64,000 bases of DNA. It comes from JAOEGB01 sp041262585 (GTDB taxonomy: Bacteria; Actinomycetota; Actinomycetes; Streptosporangiales; Streptosporangiaceae). The notes under the pieces are model-generated. The model was not told the origin of the DNA. It saw only the letters and a program-made list of their open reading frames with translations, and made no database searches. The position numbers and the translations under genes were made by a program. Location of the stretch: the NCBI RefSeq assembly GCF_041262585.1, contig NZ_JBGCBZ010000001.1, positions 310,001 to 374,000 on the forward strand, in the 5' to 3' direction. This document shows, one piece after another, positions 7,829-15,544 of the stretch. The stretch's first letter is position 1, and each line of letters starts with the position of its first letter.

Positions 7829-7939
7829 TCATGCATGGATTCCCGCGCGCGGCTCCCACCTGGCCCGACTCCGTCCTGATCATGCACAGGTTCCCGAACG
7901 GCGCCTCCCACCCGCCAACACTCTTCACGTGATCATGCG
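7826..7939 (+). repeat. Three TGATCATGC elements between deoR and the MFS gene
   Basis: TGATCATGCA occurs at 7826-7835 and 7877-7886, each followed by a similar GGATTCCC or AGGTTCCC stretch and a CTCCCACC block, so the two form imperfect direct repeats of about 50 bp. A third core, TGATCATGCG, is at 7930-7939, 24 bp before the MFS start. The same element occurs again at 28829-29017. Confidence 0.6.
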
Positions 7940-7962
7940 ATGTGTAATTGGAGCATCACGAC

Positions 7963-9312
7963 ATGGCACTCCTCGCCCCCGCCCGGCCGTCCCCGCTCCG
8001 CGCCCGCGTGGCCGTCTACGGCCTGTTCCTGCTCGCCGGGATGGCCATCGGCACCTGGACGGCCCGCATCCCCGCCATCAAGAGCGGCCTCCATCTGAGT
8101 GACGGCCAGTTGAGCCTCGGGCTCATCGGCATCGCGGCGGGAGCGATCACCGGTATGCAGGTCGTCGGCCGTCTCGTCGACAGGTACGGCAGCGACCGGG
8201 TGATGATCCCGATGGCCCTCGCCCAGGGCGTCGTCCTGGTCATCCCCGCCTACGTGCCCGGCCTGGTCACGCTGGCGCTGGCCCTGTTCCTGTTCGGCGC
8301 GGTCCACGGCACGCTCGACGTCGCGATGAACGCCAACGCCGTCGTCGTCGAACGCGCGTACGGCAAGCCGATCATGTCCTCGTTCCACGCGGTGTTCAGC
8401 ATCGGCGGGTTCGCCGGGGCGGCGGCCGGCGGCCTGTTCGCCCACGCGGGCGTGAGCCCCGGCGTCACCTTCGCGGTCGTCGGAGCCGTCGTCCTCACCA
8501 TCGCCCTGCTGTCATCGCGCTGGGCCATACGAGACGATCCCCGCCGCCACACACCGCCGCCCACTGACACAGCCACCTCGCCCACGCCCACCACAGCCCC
8601 TGCCACGACGACCGCCGCGACGTCCGCCGGCCCCACGGCCGCCGAGGCCTCGCCCACACCGGCCGGCCCGGCGGCGCGCTCGCTGGGCCCCGCGACGGTA
8701 CGGCGCCGCCGGACGGCGGGCGACGCCCTGTTCCTCGGCGTGCTGGCGTTCTGCTGCCTCGTCGGCGAGGGAGCCTCCGCCGACTGGAGCTCTGTCTACC
8801 TGCGGGACGACCTCGGGTCCTCCCCCGGCTTCGCGGCCGCCGGATACGCGGCGTTCTCGATCATGATGACGGCGGGACGCTTCGCCGGCGACCGGCTCGC
8901 CGCCCGCCTCGGGCCCGTGACGCTCGTCCGGTGCTGCGGCACGCTGGCCGCCGCCGGGCTGATGATCGCCCTGCTGATCGGCCGGCCGGTGGCGGGTGTG
9001 ATCGGCTTCGGCCTCTTCGGCGCGGGGCTGTCGTGCATCATCCCGCAGGTCTTCTCGGCCGCGGGACATCGCGATCCGGCCCAGGCGGGGCGCGCTCTGG
9101 CCACCGTGGCGAGCCTCGGCTACACCGGCTTCCTGGCGGGGCCGGTGCTCATCGGAGGGATCGCGGAGCTGCTCACCCTTCCCTACGCGCTGCTCGTCCC
9201 GGCCGTCCTGGCGCTGTTCGTCGCCCTCGCGGCTCCGGCCGTACGGTCACCTCGGGCGGAGGCCGCGGGCCAGGCTTCCGCCGCGACTCCCCCGTCTCGC
9301 GCCCACGCGTGA
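7963..9312 (+). CDS. MFS transporter
   Basis: A 449-residue major facilitator with about 12 membrane helices. The first half (residues 1-190) and second half (about 235-430) are joined by a cytoplasmic linker of some 50 residues that is almost pure Pro, Thr, Ala and Ser, longer and more repetitive than usual. The pattern MAIGTWTARIPAIKSGLHLS is typical of the FucP/YbjJ-like group of sugar or metabolite permeases. ATG 7963 has GGAG at 7950-7953; the in-frame TTG at 7948 is unlikely. The DeoR gene upstream suggests sugar-phosphate-responsive control. Confidence 0.9.
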   Translation: MALLAPARPSPLRARVAVYGLFLLAGMAIGTWTARIPAIKSGLHLSDGQLSLGLIGIAAGAITGMQVVGRLVDRYGSDRVMIPMALAQGVVLVIPAYVPGLVTLALALFLFGAVHGTLDVAMNANAVVVERAYGKPIMSSFHAVFSIGGFAGAAAGGLFAHAGVSPGVTFAVVGAVVLTIALLSSRWAIRDDPRRHTPPPTDTATSPTPTTAPATTTAATSAGPTAAEASPTPAGPAARSLGPATVRRRRTAGDALFLGVLAFCCLVGEGASADWSSVYLRDDLGSSPGFAAAGYAAFSIMMTAGRFAGDRLAARLGPVTLVRCCGTLAAAGLMIALLIGRPVAGVIGFGLFGAGLSCIIPQVFSAAGHRDPAQAGRALATVASLGYTGFLAGPVLIGGIAELLTLPYALLVPAVLALFVALAAPAVRSPRAEAAGQASAATPPSRAHA

Positions 9313-9326
9313 GACCCCACCCGACC

Positions 9327-9358
9327 GTCAGGCCACCTTGATGTCAGGGTGGCCTGAC
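9327..9358 (+). terminator. Hairpin after the MFS gene
   Basis: GTCAGGCCACC (9327-9337) and GGTGGCCTGAC (9348-9358) form a perfect 11-bp stem with a 10-base loop, 14 bp after the MFS stop. No T-run follows. A -10-like AATACT lies directly after it, before the next gene. Confidence 0.55.
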
Positions 9359-9372
9359 GAAATACTGGGAGC

Positions 9373-9792
9373 ATGTCCACACCTGATGATCTTGAGCGTC
9401 AGTTCACGCTGCTGACCGCGGCCGCGCGCTACGACGAGCTACGCACCCGCGAAGCCCTGGCGTCACCGGCCGACGAAGACGAGCCCGAACCGAACGATGC
9501 GGAGCCCCTGACGCGGCAGGAGGCGCTGGAACTCCTCGCGCTGGGTGAGGTGATCGCGCGGAAGTCGGGCTACGGACGCCAGCTCACCGTTCGATCCGCC
9601 CGGCGGGCCGGCGCCTCGTGGTCACAGATCGGCGCCGCCCTGGGAACCTCCAAGCAGGCGGCCTGGGAGTCGCACAACCGGTGGATCGACGAGCAGGCCA
9701 AGCAGCAGGAGGGCGTGGGCCACCTGGGGTGGGACGGCGACGAGCTGGTAGCCGCGCGCGCTCTCGCCGGCGCACCCGAAGACGAGGATTGA
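9373..9792 (+). CDS. Helix-turn-helix hypothetical protein
   Basis: A 139-residue cytoplasmic protein of unknown function. The segment ARRAGASWSQIGAALGTSKQ, followed by AAWESHNRWI (about residues 77-105), is a helix-turn-helix of the sort seen in several actinomycete proteins. The first 45 residues are acidic and the C-terminus ends in a short acidic tail (APEDED). The ATG has GGGAG 2 bases upstream, and AATACT at 9360-9365 could equally drive a nearly leaderless message. It converges with the histidine kinase gene. A DNA-binding role is likely but no target can be named. Confidence 0.75.
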   Translation: MSTPDDLERQFTLLTAAARYDELRTREALASPADEDEPEPNDAEPLTRQEALELLALGEVIARKSGYGRQLTVRSARRAGASWSQIGAALGTSKQAAWESHNRWIDEQAKQQEGVGHLGWDGDELVAARALAGAPEDED

Positions 9793-9830
9793 GCCGGCAC
9801 AACCGAAACTCGCCGCCTGCCGGGTGCCCG

Positions 9831-10940
9831 TCATTCGTCCGCGAAGTCTCCCCCGAGGCTGTCGGTCCGGGGAGGAACCGCGAGGGGCAGGCGGAAGACG
9901 AATCGCGCGCCGCCGAGGTGAGCGTCCTCCACGTGGATGGACCCGGAGTGCGCGCGTGCGACGTCCATGACGAGCGCCAAGCCGAGGCCGGTGCCCTTCC
10001 CGTCGCGGCGGCGGCCCTCCTCCAGGCGAGTGAAACGCTCGAAGACCCGCTCCCGGTCCCGCTCCGGGATGCCGTTCCCGTCGTCGGACACGAGCAGCTC
10101 CGCGAAGCCGTCCCGGCCGCGAATGATCTCGACCTCCACGGCGCTCCCGGCGTGCCGCTGGGCGTTGTCGAGCAGGTTGGTGAGCACGCGGCACAGGTGC
10201 TCCCGCACGCCGCAGACCACCACTCCGGAGACGAGCCTGACGCTGACCGGCAGCCGGTCCACGCGCCCGCTGACCACCTCCTTGACCACCTCGGCCAGGT
10301 CGAACAGCTCGGGATCGGCGTCCTGGCCCGATCGGGTCCTGGCGAGCACCAGCATGTCGGCGATGATCGCCTCCACGCGGTCGAGGTTGCCGAGCACCCG
10401 GCTGAGCAGTAGGTCGTAATCCGTGTGGTCGGGATGGAGCCGCGCCTCCTCGACCTCAAGGCGCAGCCCGGCGAGCGGGGTGCGGAGCTCGTGGCAGACG
10501 TCCGAGGAGAACTGGCGTTCACGCTCACACTGGTCCAGGGTCTTGTTCACACTGTGGGTGAGCTGGACGATCTCATCCTGTCCGGGGGGTAAAGACACGT
10601 GATCGTGCCGGTCGCTGTCGTTGATCTCCGAGAGCTGCGTGTAGATCCCCTTAACGAGCCGGCGGGTCCGCCTGGTCACCTTCCACACGAGCGCCGCCAG
10701 CACGATGACGGCGATCCCCTCCACCACGCACACGTGGACGGGAACCGTCAGCTGGAGAGTCTCGGTCTCCGGCGACAATTCCCCATGAGGCAGGGGCAGA
10801 CCCGTGACGGCCAACGACGAAAGAGCGGCCCACCGGTCCGTGAACCGGCGCCGTCCCCCGCGCTTCCCGGCGTGCTTAAGCGCCGTCCCCAAAGATCTGT
10901 TCGGCACCTGCATGGCACGCGATCCCCCATCTCGCACCAT
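9831..10940 (-). CDS. Orphan sensor histidine kinase
   Basis: A 369-residue kinase. One clear membrane helix lies at about residues 67-88 (VHVCVVEGIAVIVLAALVW), preceded by a basic N-terminal stretch. A HAMP-like region follows. The H-box SSDVCHELRTPL places the phosphorylated His at residue 150. The N-box NLLDNAQRHA, G1 DDGNGIP and G2 GKGTGLGLAL boxes are intact. There is almost no extracellular sensor loop. No response regulator gene lies next to it, so the partner is encoded elsewhere. ATG 10940 is used; the Met at residue 10 is an alternative. A DosR-like box lies just upstream of the start. Confidence 0.92.
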   Translation of the reverse strand: MVRDGGSRAMQVPNRSLGTALKHAGKRGGRRRFTDRWAALSSLAVTGLPLPHGELSPETETLQLTVPVHVCVVEGIAVIVLAALVWKVTRRTRRLVKGIYTQLSEINDSDRHDHVSLPPGQDEIVQLTHSVNKTLDQCERERQFSSDVCHELRTPLAGLRLEVEEARLHPDHTDYDLLLSRVLGNLDRVEAIIADMLVLARTRSGQDADPELFDLAEVVKEVVSGRVDRLPVSVRLVSGVVVCGVREHLCRVLTNLLDNAQRHAGSAVEVEIIRGRDGFAELLVSDDGNGIPERDRERVFERFTRLEEGRRRDGKGTGLGLALVMDVARAHSGSIHVEDAHLGGARFVFRLPLAVPPRTDSLGGDFADE

Positions 10941-10947
10941 ATGTCAT

Positions 10948-10967
10948 TTTGGGACCTAAGTCCCGAT
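10948..10967. promoter_or_regulatory. DosR/DevR-like box upstream of histidine kinase
   Basis: GGGACCTAAGTCCC (10951-10964) with TTT before it and GAT after it has the same GGGAC-N4-GTCCC arms and spacing as the mycobacterial DosR consensus TTSGGGACTWWAGTCCCSAA. It sits 8-27 bp upstream of the histidine kinase ATG. Whether a DosR homologue acts here is unknown. Confidence 0.5.
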
Positions 10968-11024
10968 TCAGCGCATCACGCCATATTACTGGTGTTTATG
11001 CTCGTTTGACCGGTTCGTCAATCT

Positions 11025-11795
11025 TCACAGGCGAGGGGCGAGTTCCTGGTAGCCGAGCTTCAGAACGAGAGCGGTCACCACGCAGAGCAGGACGACCCGC
11101 ACGAACCCGGCGCCGCGCTTCAACGCCATGCGGGCGCCGATCTGGGCCCCCGCGATGTTGCAGGCCGCCATGCCGAGCCCGAGCGCCCACAGCACGTGGC
11201 CCTGGAGACCGAAGACGATCAGGGCACCGAGGTTGGTGCCCGTGTTGATGACCTTCGCGGTGGCGGAGGCGTGCACGAAGTCCATGCCGAGGATCGAGGT
11301 GAACGCGATGAGGAGGAACGTACCGGTCCCCGGCCCCAGGATGCCGTCGTAGAAGGCGATCGCCATCCCGGCGACCGCGACGGCGGCCACGACCCGGCCC
11401 CGCGTCCGCAGATGCGGGTGCGGCAGCCGCCCGAACGCCGGCCGCAGCGTCACGAACGCCGCCACCCCGAGCAGCACGACAATGACCAGCGGCTTGAGCA
11501 CCGCCGCGTCCAGCAGGGCCGCGGACGCGGCGCCGAGCCCCGCGAAGGCCACGGCCAGCAGCCCGGACGGCACGGCCACCGCCCGGTCGAACTTCGTCCT
11601 GCGGGCGTAGGTCACCGCGGCGGAAGCCGTACCGAAGATCGCGGCGGACTTGTTGGTGGCCAGCGCCTGAACGGGCGAAAGGCCGGCCAGGATCAGCGCC
11701 GGAAGCTGCAGCAGCCCTCCCCCGCCGACGACGGCGTCCACCCAGCCCGCGGCGAGCGCCGCCAGAAGCAGGAGCACGATCTGCCCGGCCTGCAT
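11025..11795 (-). CDS. TSUP-family membrane transporter (TauE/SafE type)
   Basis: A 256-residue polytopic protein with about 8 membrane helices in two repeats. The conserved GWVDAVVGGGGLLQLPAL at residues 18-35 and the later GTGTFLLIAF are hallmarks of the TSUP family, which moves sulfite, sulfonates or small organic anions. The likely start is the ATG at 11795; a longer reading frame upstream gives no family match. The gene ends 84 bp before the histidine kinase start on the same strand; no operon link is certain. The substrate is not readable. Confidence 0.9.
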   Translation of the reverse strand: MQAGQIVLLLLAALAAGWVDAVVGGGGLLQLPALILAGLSPVQALATNKSAAIFGTASAAVTYARRTKFDRAVAVPSGLLAVAFAGLGAASAALLDAAVLKPLVIVVLLGVAAFVTLRPAFGRLPHPHLRTRGRVVAAVAVAGMAIAFYDGILGPGTGTFLLIAFTSILGMDFVHASATAKVINTGTNLGALIVFGLQGHVLWALGLGMAACNIAGAQIGARMALKRGAGFVRVVLLCVVTALVLKLGYQELAPRL

Positions 11796-12195
11796 GCGGC
11801 GCGGCCCCCCTTTTGGTCGAGTCCAGGTCGCGACCCCAGATCCTTTTGACCATGCCGAGACTAGCCGCCGCCTATGGCGCGTCAGAGTCTGGCCGGAATC
11901 ACCTGCCGCGGGGTCGATCCCATCTTGGCGGTCTCCTCCACGACCTCGCGGCAGTCGGCGGCCGCCAGGGCCTCCATCTGCGAGGCGTGGTCTTGGGGGT
12001 GGGTGGAGATGCTTCGCTCCTGCGGCCGTCGTCGTGGTTATGCAGGAAGGTGTCCTGGTACTTACTTCTTCGGCGGGTTCTCACGTCCCCGGGCAGACAG
12101 CCAGCCAACGCCTTGCGGTGACTTCCACCAGTCACCCGGCACCGCGACGATGACGGCATGAGCGAGGGACACACGCTTAGGCTCTGCTGGACGCG
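11796..12195. other. 400-bp stretch with only a recombinase remnant
   Basis: No intact gene. The only recognisable content is the resolvase-like fragment on the minus strand (11882-12013). The sequence around 12040-12130 is less GC-rich than the neighbouring genes and marks the left part of a decayed mobile region. Confidence 0.5.
11882..12013 (-). pseudogene. Resolvase/serine recombinase remnant
   Basis: The minus-strand frame reads SISTHPQDHASQMEALAAAD then CREVVEET, ending at a TGA at 11884-11882. This mirrors the start of serine recombinase catalytic domains, where VST-x-x-Q is followed by LDALxAAGC and an EE or EK pair. The catalytic tyrosine-arginine N-terminus and everything after about 44 residues are gone. 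It supports a mobile-element origin of the 11.9-14.7 kb region. Confidence 0.55.
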
Positions 12196-12906
12196 ATGCC
12201 GATGAGCCAGGAACCGAAAGAGCACCCGCTGCTGCAGCTGTTGGGCGCCTACGACCGCCTCCGGGAGCAGATCGAGGACCGCTACGGTCTGGACGACACC
12301 CGCGGCCGCGTGCTGCTGATCGGGGTGGTGGCCGTCGTGGTCGTGTCCGCCGTGACGGTCGTGGCCATGGTGCTGTGGCTGGCGCTCACGCTGATCGGGG
12401 CGGTGTTCCAGACCGCCGCCCACGGCGTGGACGCGGTGGCCGGCTCTCAGGTCATGGCGGTCATCAGCCGTCCGGTGCGCGCCTACCTGACCGCGCACGC
12501 GGCCGGGCTGCCCGCCTCCCCGCAAGCGCTGTGGCAGGTCTGGGCGTTGAGCGGGCCGTGCCTTTGGCTGCTCGGGCTGTTCCGCGGCTGGGGTGCGCGC
12601 CTGGCCTGGACGTTGTACGGGGCGGCCACCGCGGGCATGGTCTACGCCGCCAGCCCGCCCACCGGGCAGGCCCTGGCCGGCGGGCTGACCGTGCTGGCGT
12701 GGGCGGCGCTGTCGCTGCCGGTGTTCGCCGGCGTCGGCCGACGCCCCCGCACGGTGATCCACGTATCCGCCCCGCCCGCAACTAGTGAGACCGCAGTCGC
12801 GCTGATACACACTCAGGTGACCGAGTTGCAAAGCCGCCTGGACAGGGTGGAGCGGGCCAGTGATGAGCTGGCCGCCCGGCGCCCCTCGATCACGGTCGAC
12901 GACTGA
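12196..12906 (+). CDS. Multi-pass membrane protein with C-terminal coiled coil, unknown function
   Basis: A 236-residue protein. A charged N-terminus (residues 1-40, LLGAYDRLREQIEDRYGL) is followed by about four hydrophobic segments: a strong one at 40-75, then weaker ones around 118-130, 136-152 and 158-178. The C-terminal 40 residues (HTQVTELQSRLDRVERASDEL) form a short coiled coil. I do not recognise a named family. Proteins of this look occur in actinomycete integrative elements, and its neighbours are element remnants, so a conjugation or maintenance role is possible but unproven. ATG 12196 or ATG 12202 may be the start. Confidence 0.65.
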   Translation: MPMSQEPKEHPLLQLLGAYDRLREQIEDRYGLDDTRGRVLLIGVVAVVVVSAVTVVAMVLWLALTLIGAVFQTAAHGVDAVAGSQVMAVISRPVRAYLTAHAAGLPASPQALWQVWALSGPCLWLLGLFRGWGARLAWTLYGAATAGMVYAASPPTGQALAGGLTVLAWAALSLPVFAGVGRRPRTVIHVSAPPATSETAVALIHTQVTELQSRLDRVERASDELAARRPSITVDD

Positions 12907-13170
12907 AGGCCCCGGCCTCCGGCTTTCCAGCCGAGCGGGGCGGCAACTCACGACGAGGTTCTCACAGTCGCACCGCGCGCCTACCGCTAATTCCCGTTCT
13001 GATACTCCCCAGGGGCCACTACGGCCTAAGAGGCAGCGCAGAGTAGTGGTCTTGTGGGCACCGTCATGACCGACTCGACGTTATCGCCGAGCAGCCCGGC
13101 AGCGACTTTCCCGTGCTCGACAATGACCAGGCCGCGCCGGTCGGGATCATCGCGGATGAAGGGAGCGGAC

Positions 13171-13408
13171 ATGGCGGCGGAGATCGACTGGGACATGCTG
13201 GCGGCCCGGATGCTGCGAGCCATGCGGCCGGACGTGCAGGCCGCGTTCCTGGACAGCCCCGAGTTGGAAGGAGCTCGCCCCGGAGCTCAAGGACAAGCTG
13301 TATGAGGCCGACGCCCGGTGCGAGGAGATCGACTGCGGATGCGGCAAACGAGGTGAACCGCAGGACCACAGACGAGGGGCGCGTGCCGTACGGCACGCGC
13401 TGAGATGA
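13171..13408 (+). pseudogene. Frameshifted small hypothetical gene
   Basis: ATG 13171, with GGGAG upstream, opens MAAEIDWDMLAARMLRAMRP and reads to PELE at 13261-13269. Coding character then moves to another frame that begins at 13271 as ELAPELKDKLYEADARCEEI and ends at a TGA at 13406-13408. Deleting one G near 13268-13271 would give a continuous protein of about 78 residues with CGCGK near its end. Either the gene is broken or the sequence has a one-base error. Confidence 0.5.
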
Positions 13409-13521
13409 TCTTGGGGTCTAGCTGCGAATCTCCGCGTTCGGGTGGGGCTGGGCCTGGAGGCGTGCGTGGAGTGCGATCTCCTCGGGGGTGAGCGGGTGCC
13501 TCGGGTCGGGTAGGTGCGATC

Positions 13522-13959
13522 ATGACCGGAATGCACGCTCGTTTCCTTGGTATCGCTGATCTGGTCGAAGCCCCGTCCGTGGCGGTCGTAGTCGACGTCA
13601 TGCGTGGTTTCACCGTGGCTGCCTGGGCCTTTGCCCAGGGGGCGGAAAAGATCGTTCTTGCTGAGTCGCTGGACAAAGCCCTGACGCTCAAGGCTCGCCA
13701 CCCGGATTGGGTGGCGCTCAAAGACGGTCCGCCCGCGCCCGGGTTCGACACCGTCAACTCGCCGGGCCTGCTGCGGTCTATCGACCTTGGCGGACGGACC
13801 GTTGTGCAGAAAACCACGGCAGGGACAGTCGGCGCCCTTGCGGCCAAGGAGGCGCCGCTGGTGCTGTGCGCCAGCTTCGTGGTGGCGGAGGCAACGGCTC
13901 GGCTCTTGCGGACGCGCAAAAGTGACAGTGTCAACAGGGCATGCACCGTCGTCTTTTGA
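13522..13959 (+). pseudogene. 2-phosphosulfolactate phosphatase (ComB)-like protein, 3'-truncated
   Basis: The 145-residue product matches the first two thirds of ComB-family proteins: SVAVVVDVMRGFTVAAWAFA at the start, PGFDTVNSPGLLRSI in the middle, VVQKTTAGT and then LCASFVVAEATARLL. Family members are about 230 residues. Homology stops at RKSDSV, and the last eight residues look like unrelated sequence read into the neighbouring segment, so the 3' end is lost. ComB proteins hydrolyse 2-phosphosulfolactate in coenzyme M-like pathways in archaea; the role of actinomycete relatives is unclear. The truncation point meets a truncated minus-strand HTH gene. Confidence 0.7.
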
Positions 13960-14086
13960 GAGGCCACACCGCCCCCTTGGTCAGCATGACAATGGTGCCA
14001 TATGACGGCCTTCCCGCCTTTATATGCATTTCTTCCAGAGATGACCGAAATTTCTCTCGCGCGGTCTCGGGAGCGGAGCCGCTCAT
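13931..14086 (-). pseudogene. Truncated HTH (XRE-like) protein, N-terminal fragment
   Basis: From ATG 14086 on the minus strand the frame reads MSGSAPETAREKFRSSLEEM then HIKAGRPSYGTIV, the start of the first HTH helices in a large actinomycete XRE-like group (usually ..LRALRARAGRPSYREL..). The match ends at about residue 36 and the frame stops after 51 residues. It meets the truncated ComB-like gene tail to tail, so a deletion or rearrangement seems to have removed both 3' ends. Confidence 0.45.
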
Positions 14087-14182
14087 GAGCTTTGACTCAC
14101 CGCCAACATCCTCGCCACTTAGATGTCTGCAATTGTCTCGCGGCCCTGACGCACCTTCGACGGATCGACCGGCTCCCCGGCC

Positions 14183-14364
14183 GTTCCGGAACAAGACGGA
14201 CCGCGTACGGGCATAGGCCAGATCGGTCCGAATCGTTCCGGAAGTCGGGCCTACCAGTCAGAACGATTCGGAACGGTGAGGAACGTGTGGAGTCTGAGCT
14301 GCAGAGATCAGTGCCGGAGTCGTTCCGGCGGTCCGTTCCGTTTCGAATCGCGGCAGGTCGTTCC
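14183..14364. repeat. Cluster of eight GTTCC/GGAAC boxes
   Basis: GTTCC or its complement occurs at 14183, 14188 (complement), 14235, 14270 (complement), 14280 (complement), 14322, 14335 and 14360, mostly within (C)GTTCCG contexts. The first two make the palindrome GTTCCGGAAC (14183-14192). The cluster lies in a gene-free stretch of a decayed mobile region, so iteron-like or repressor-binding sites are possible. Confidence 0.5.
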
Positions 14365-14439
14365 GTGGTGATCTTGATGAGCTGATTGACGGTGAGCCGC
14401 TGATAGGCAGGAAAGGGAAACCGCGAGCTCCCAGACCAC

Positions 14440-14454
14440 CCCCGGTAGCCGGGG
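14440..14454 (+). promoter_or_regulatory. Hairpin in the leader of the small membrane-protein gene
   Basis: CCCCGG (14440-14445), TAG and CCGGGG (14449-14454) form a tight perfect hairpin 30 bp before the ATG at 14485. It could act as an attenuator or mRNA stabiliser. The sequence TTGGGGGCTTTATT after it is weakly terminator-like. Confidence 0.4.
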
Positions 14455-14484
14455 CTTGGGGGCTTTATTGCTACGGAGGATGAA

Positions 14485-14658
14485 ATGTCCCTGTCCGCCT
14501 GGATGCTCAAATTGATTGCTGTCGTCACCCTCTCGGTCGTTTTGGGGACGATCTCGGTAGCGCTCGCGTTGCGCTCGGGTAAGTCGATGCCGGCCGCGCT
14601 GCTGGTCGGGCTCAGTGTCGGCACCGCCGCCTTGGGAGGCTTTTCCGCGATCTTCTAA
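14485..14658 (+). CDS. Small two-TM membrane protein
   Basis: A 57-residue protein starting MSLSAWMLKLIAVVTLSVVL, with two hydrophobic segments (about residues 9-29 and 36-57) around a short basic turn (RSGKS). GGAGG at 14475-14479 is well placed before the ATG. No family is recognised. The leader carries a GC-rich hairpin and, further upstream, a GTTCC-box cluster. Such micro-proteins are common in actinomycete integrative elements, which fits the decayed island around it, but the function is unknown. Confidence 0.65.
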   Translation: MSLSAWMLKLIAVVTLSVVLGTISVALALRSGKSMPAALLVGLSVGTAALGGFSAIF

Positions 14659-14683
14659 TCGGAGTGCGGGGCTCGCCCCACGC

Positions 14684-15439
14684 TCAGATGTCCTGGCCCT
14701 GATCGTCGTTGCCGGGAGGCATCGGCGTACGGCTGCCCGTGCCGCCCCCGGACGGGCTCGGTGTCGGCTGCCGCGGCTCCGGCGACGTCGGCACGGGCGG
14801 CGGCGTGGGGACGAAGTTCGTGGCCGGGAGGGGCCGGGACGGCGCCGGATCGTCCTCGCCCCGGAACACCAGCATCCACAGGACGACCATCAGCACCAGG
14901 ACCAGCGTGGCCAGCAGCGCGGAGGCCAGCACCACAGACCGGCGTGTCGAGACCGGCGGCGGCGCGGGCGCCGGCGGAGCGGGCAGCGCGGGGTCGCGGT
15001 CGCCCAGCCAGTGGGGCACGAACTCGGGCCCGTGCCGTTCGCCGATCAGCGTCCCCGAGACCATCACCGGGTCGAGGAACCGCTCCGCGCCCGGCCCTCC
15101 CGGCACGTACGGCACGGCCACCCAGGGGGCGTGGCCGTCCTGCATCGCCACGACCGCGGGCGAGTCGGCCGCCACCCGCCCGCGGACCCGGTCGACCAGC
15201 GAGGCGCCCCAGCCCCGGACGCCTGCGCGGCGCTGCTCGGCCTCCTTGATCGCGGTCACGAACCGGTCCCTCGCGGCCGCGTCCAGCGCCGCCCCGCTGG
15301 TGAGGACGGCCACGGAAACCACCCGCCCGTCGGGCGCCTGGCCAAGGTAGACCAGCCCGGCGGGCGCGGTCCGCAGACGCGCCTGCAACACGAACGGCCC
15401 CAGGTGGGGCGGGTCGCCGTACTGCAGCGGAGTGACCAT
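14684..15439 (-). CDS. Membrane-anchored pseudokinase-like protein
   Basis: A 251-residue protein. Residues 1-60 (PLQYGDPPHLGPFVLQARLR, then APAGLVYLGQAPDGRVVSVA) resemble the N-lobe of actinomycete Ser/Thr kinases but lack the glycine loop and the VAIK lysine, and no HRD or DFG follows. One membrane helix lies at about residues 165-190, followed by an external Pro-rich tail of some 50 residues. ATG 15439 is chosen over the adjacent GTG 15442. It is divergent from the MoxR operon across 105 bp. A scaffold or sensor role for that operon is possible; this is inference. Confidence 0.7.
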   Translation of the reverse strand: MVTPLQYGDPPHLGPFVLQARLRTAPAGLVYLGQAPDGRVVSVAVLTSGAALDAAARDRFVTAIKEAEQRRAGVRGWGASLVDRVRGRVAADSPAVVAMQDGHAPWVAVPYVPGGPGAERFLDPVMVSGTLIGERHGPEFVPHWLGDRDPALPAPPAPAPPPVSTRRSVVLASALLATLVLVLMVVLWMLVFRGEDDPAPSRPLPATNFVPTPPPVPTSPEPRQPTPSPSGGGTGSRTPMPPGNDDQGQDI

Positions 15440-15544
15440 CACCTCATGAAAACACACGCCCCCGCGAGGCGTGTGTCCAAGCGGCCGCACGGGCAAATAG
15501 GCGAGAAATGGATTCTCCCGCCGAGTCACGATTGAATAACGTGC

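Noticed and set aside
13423..13510. Minus-strand coding-like tail DPRHPLTPEEIALHARLQ ending at a TAG near 13423
   Set aside because: There is no start codon after the upstream stop and no recognisable family, so it is only a possible fragment.
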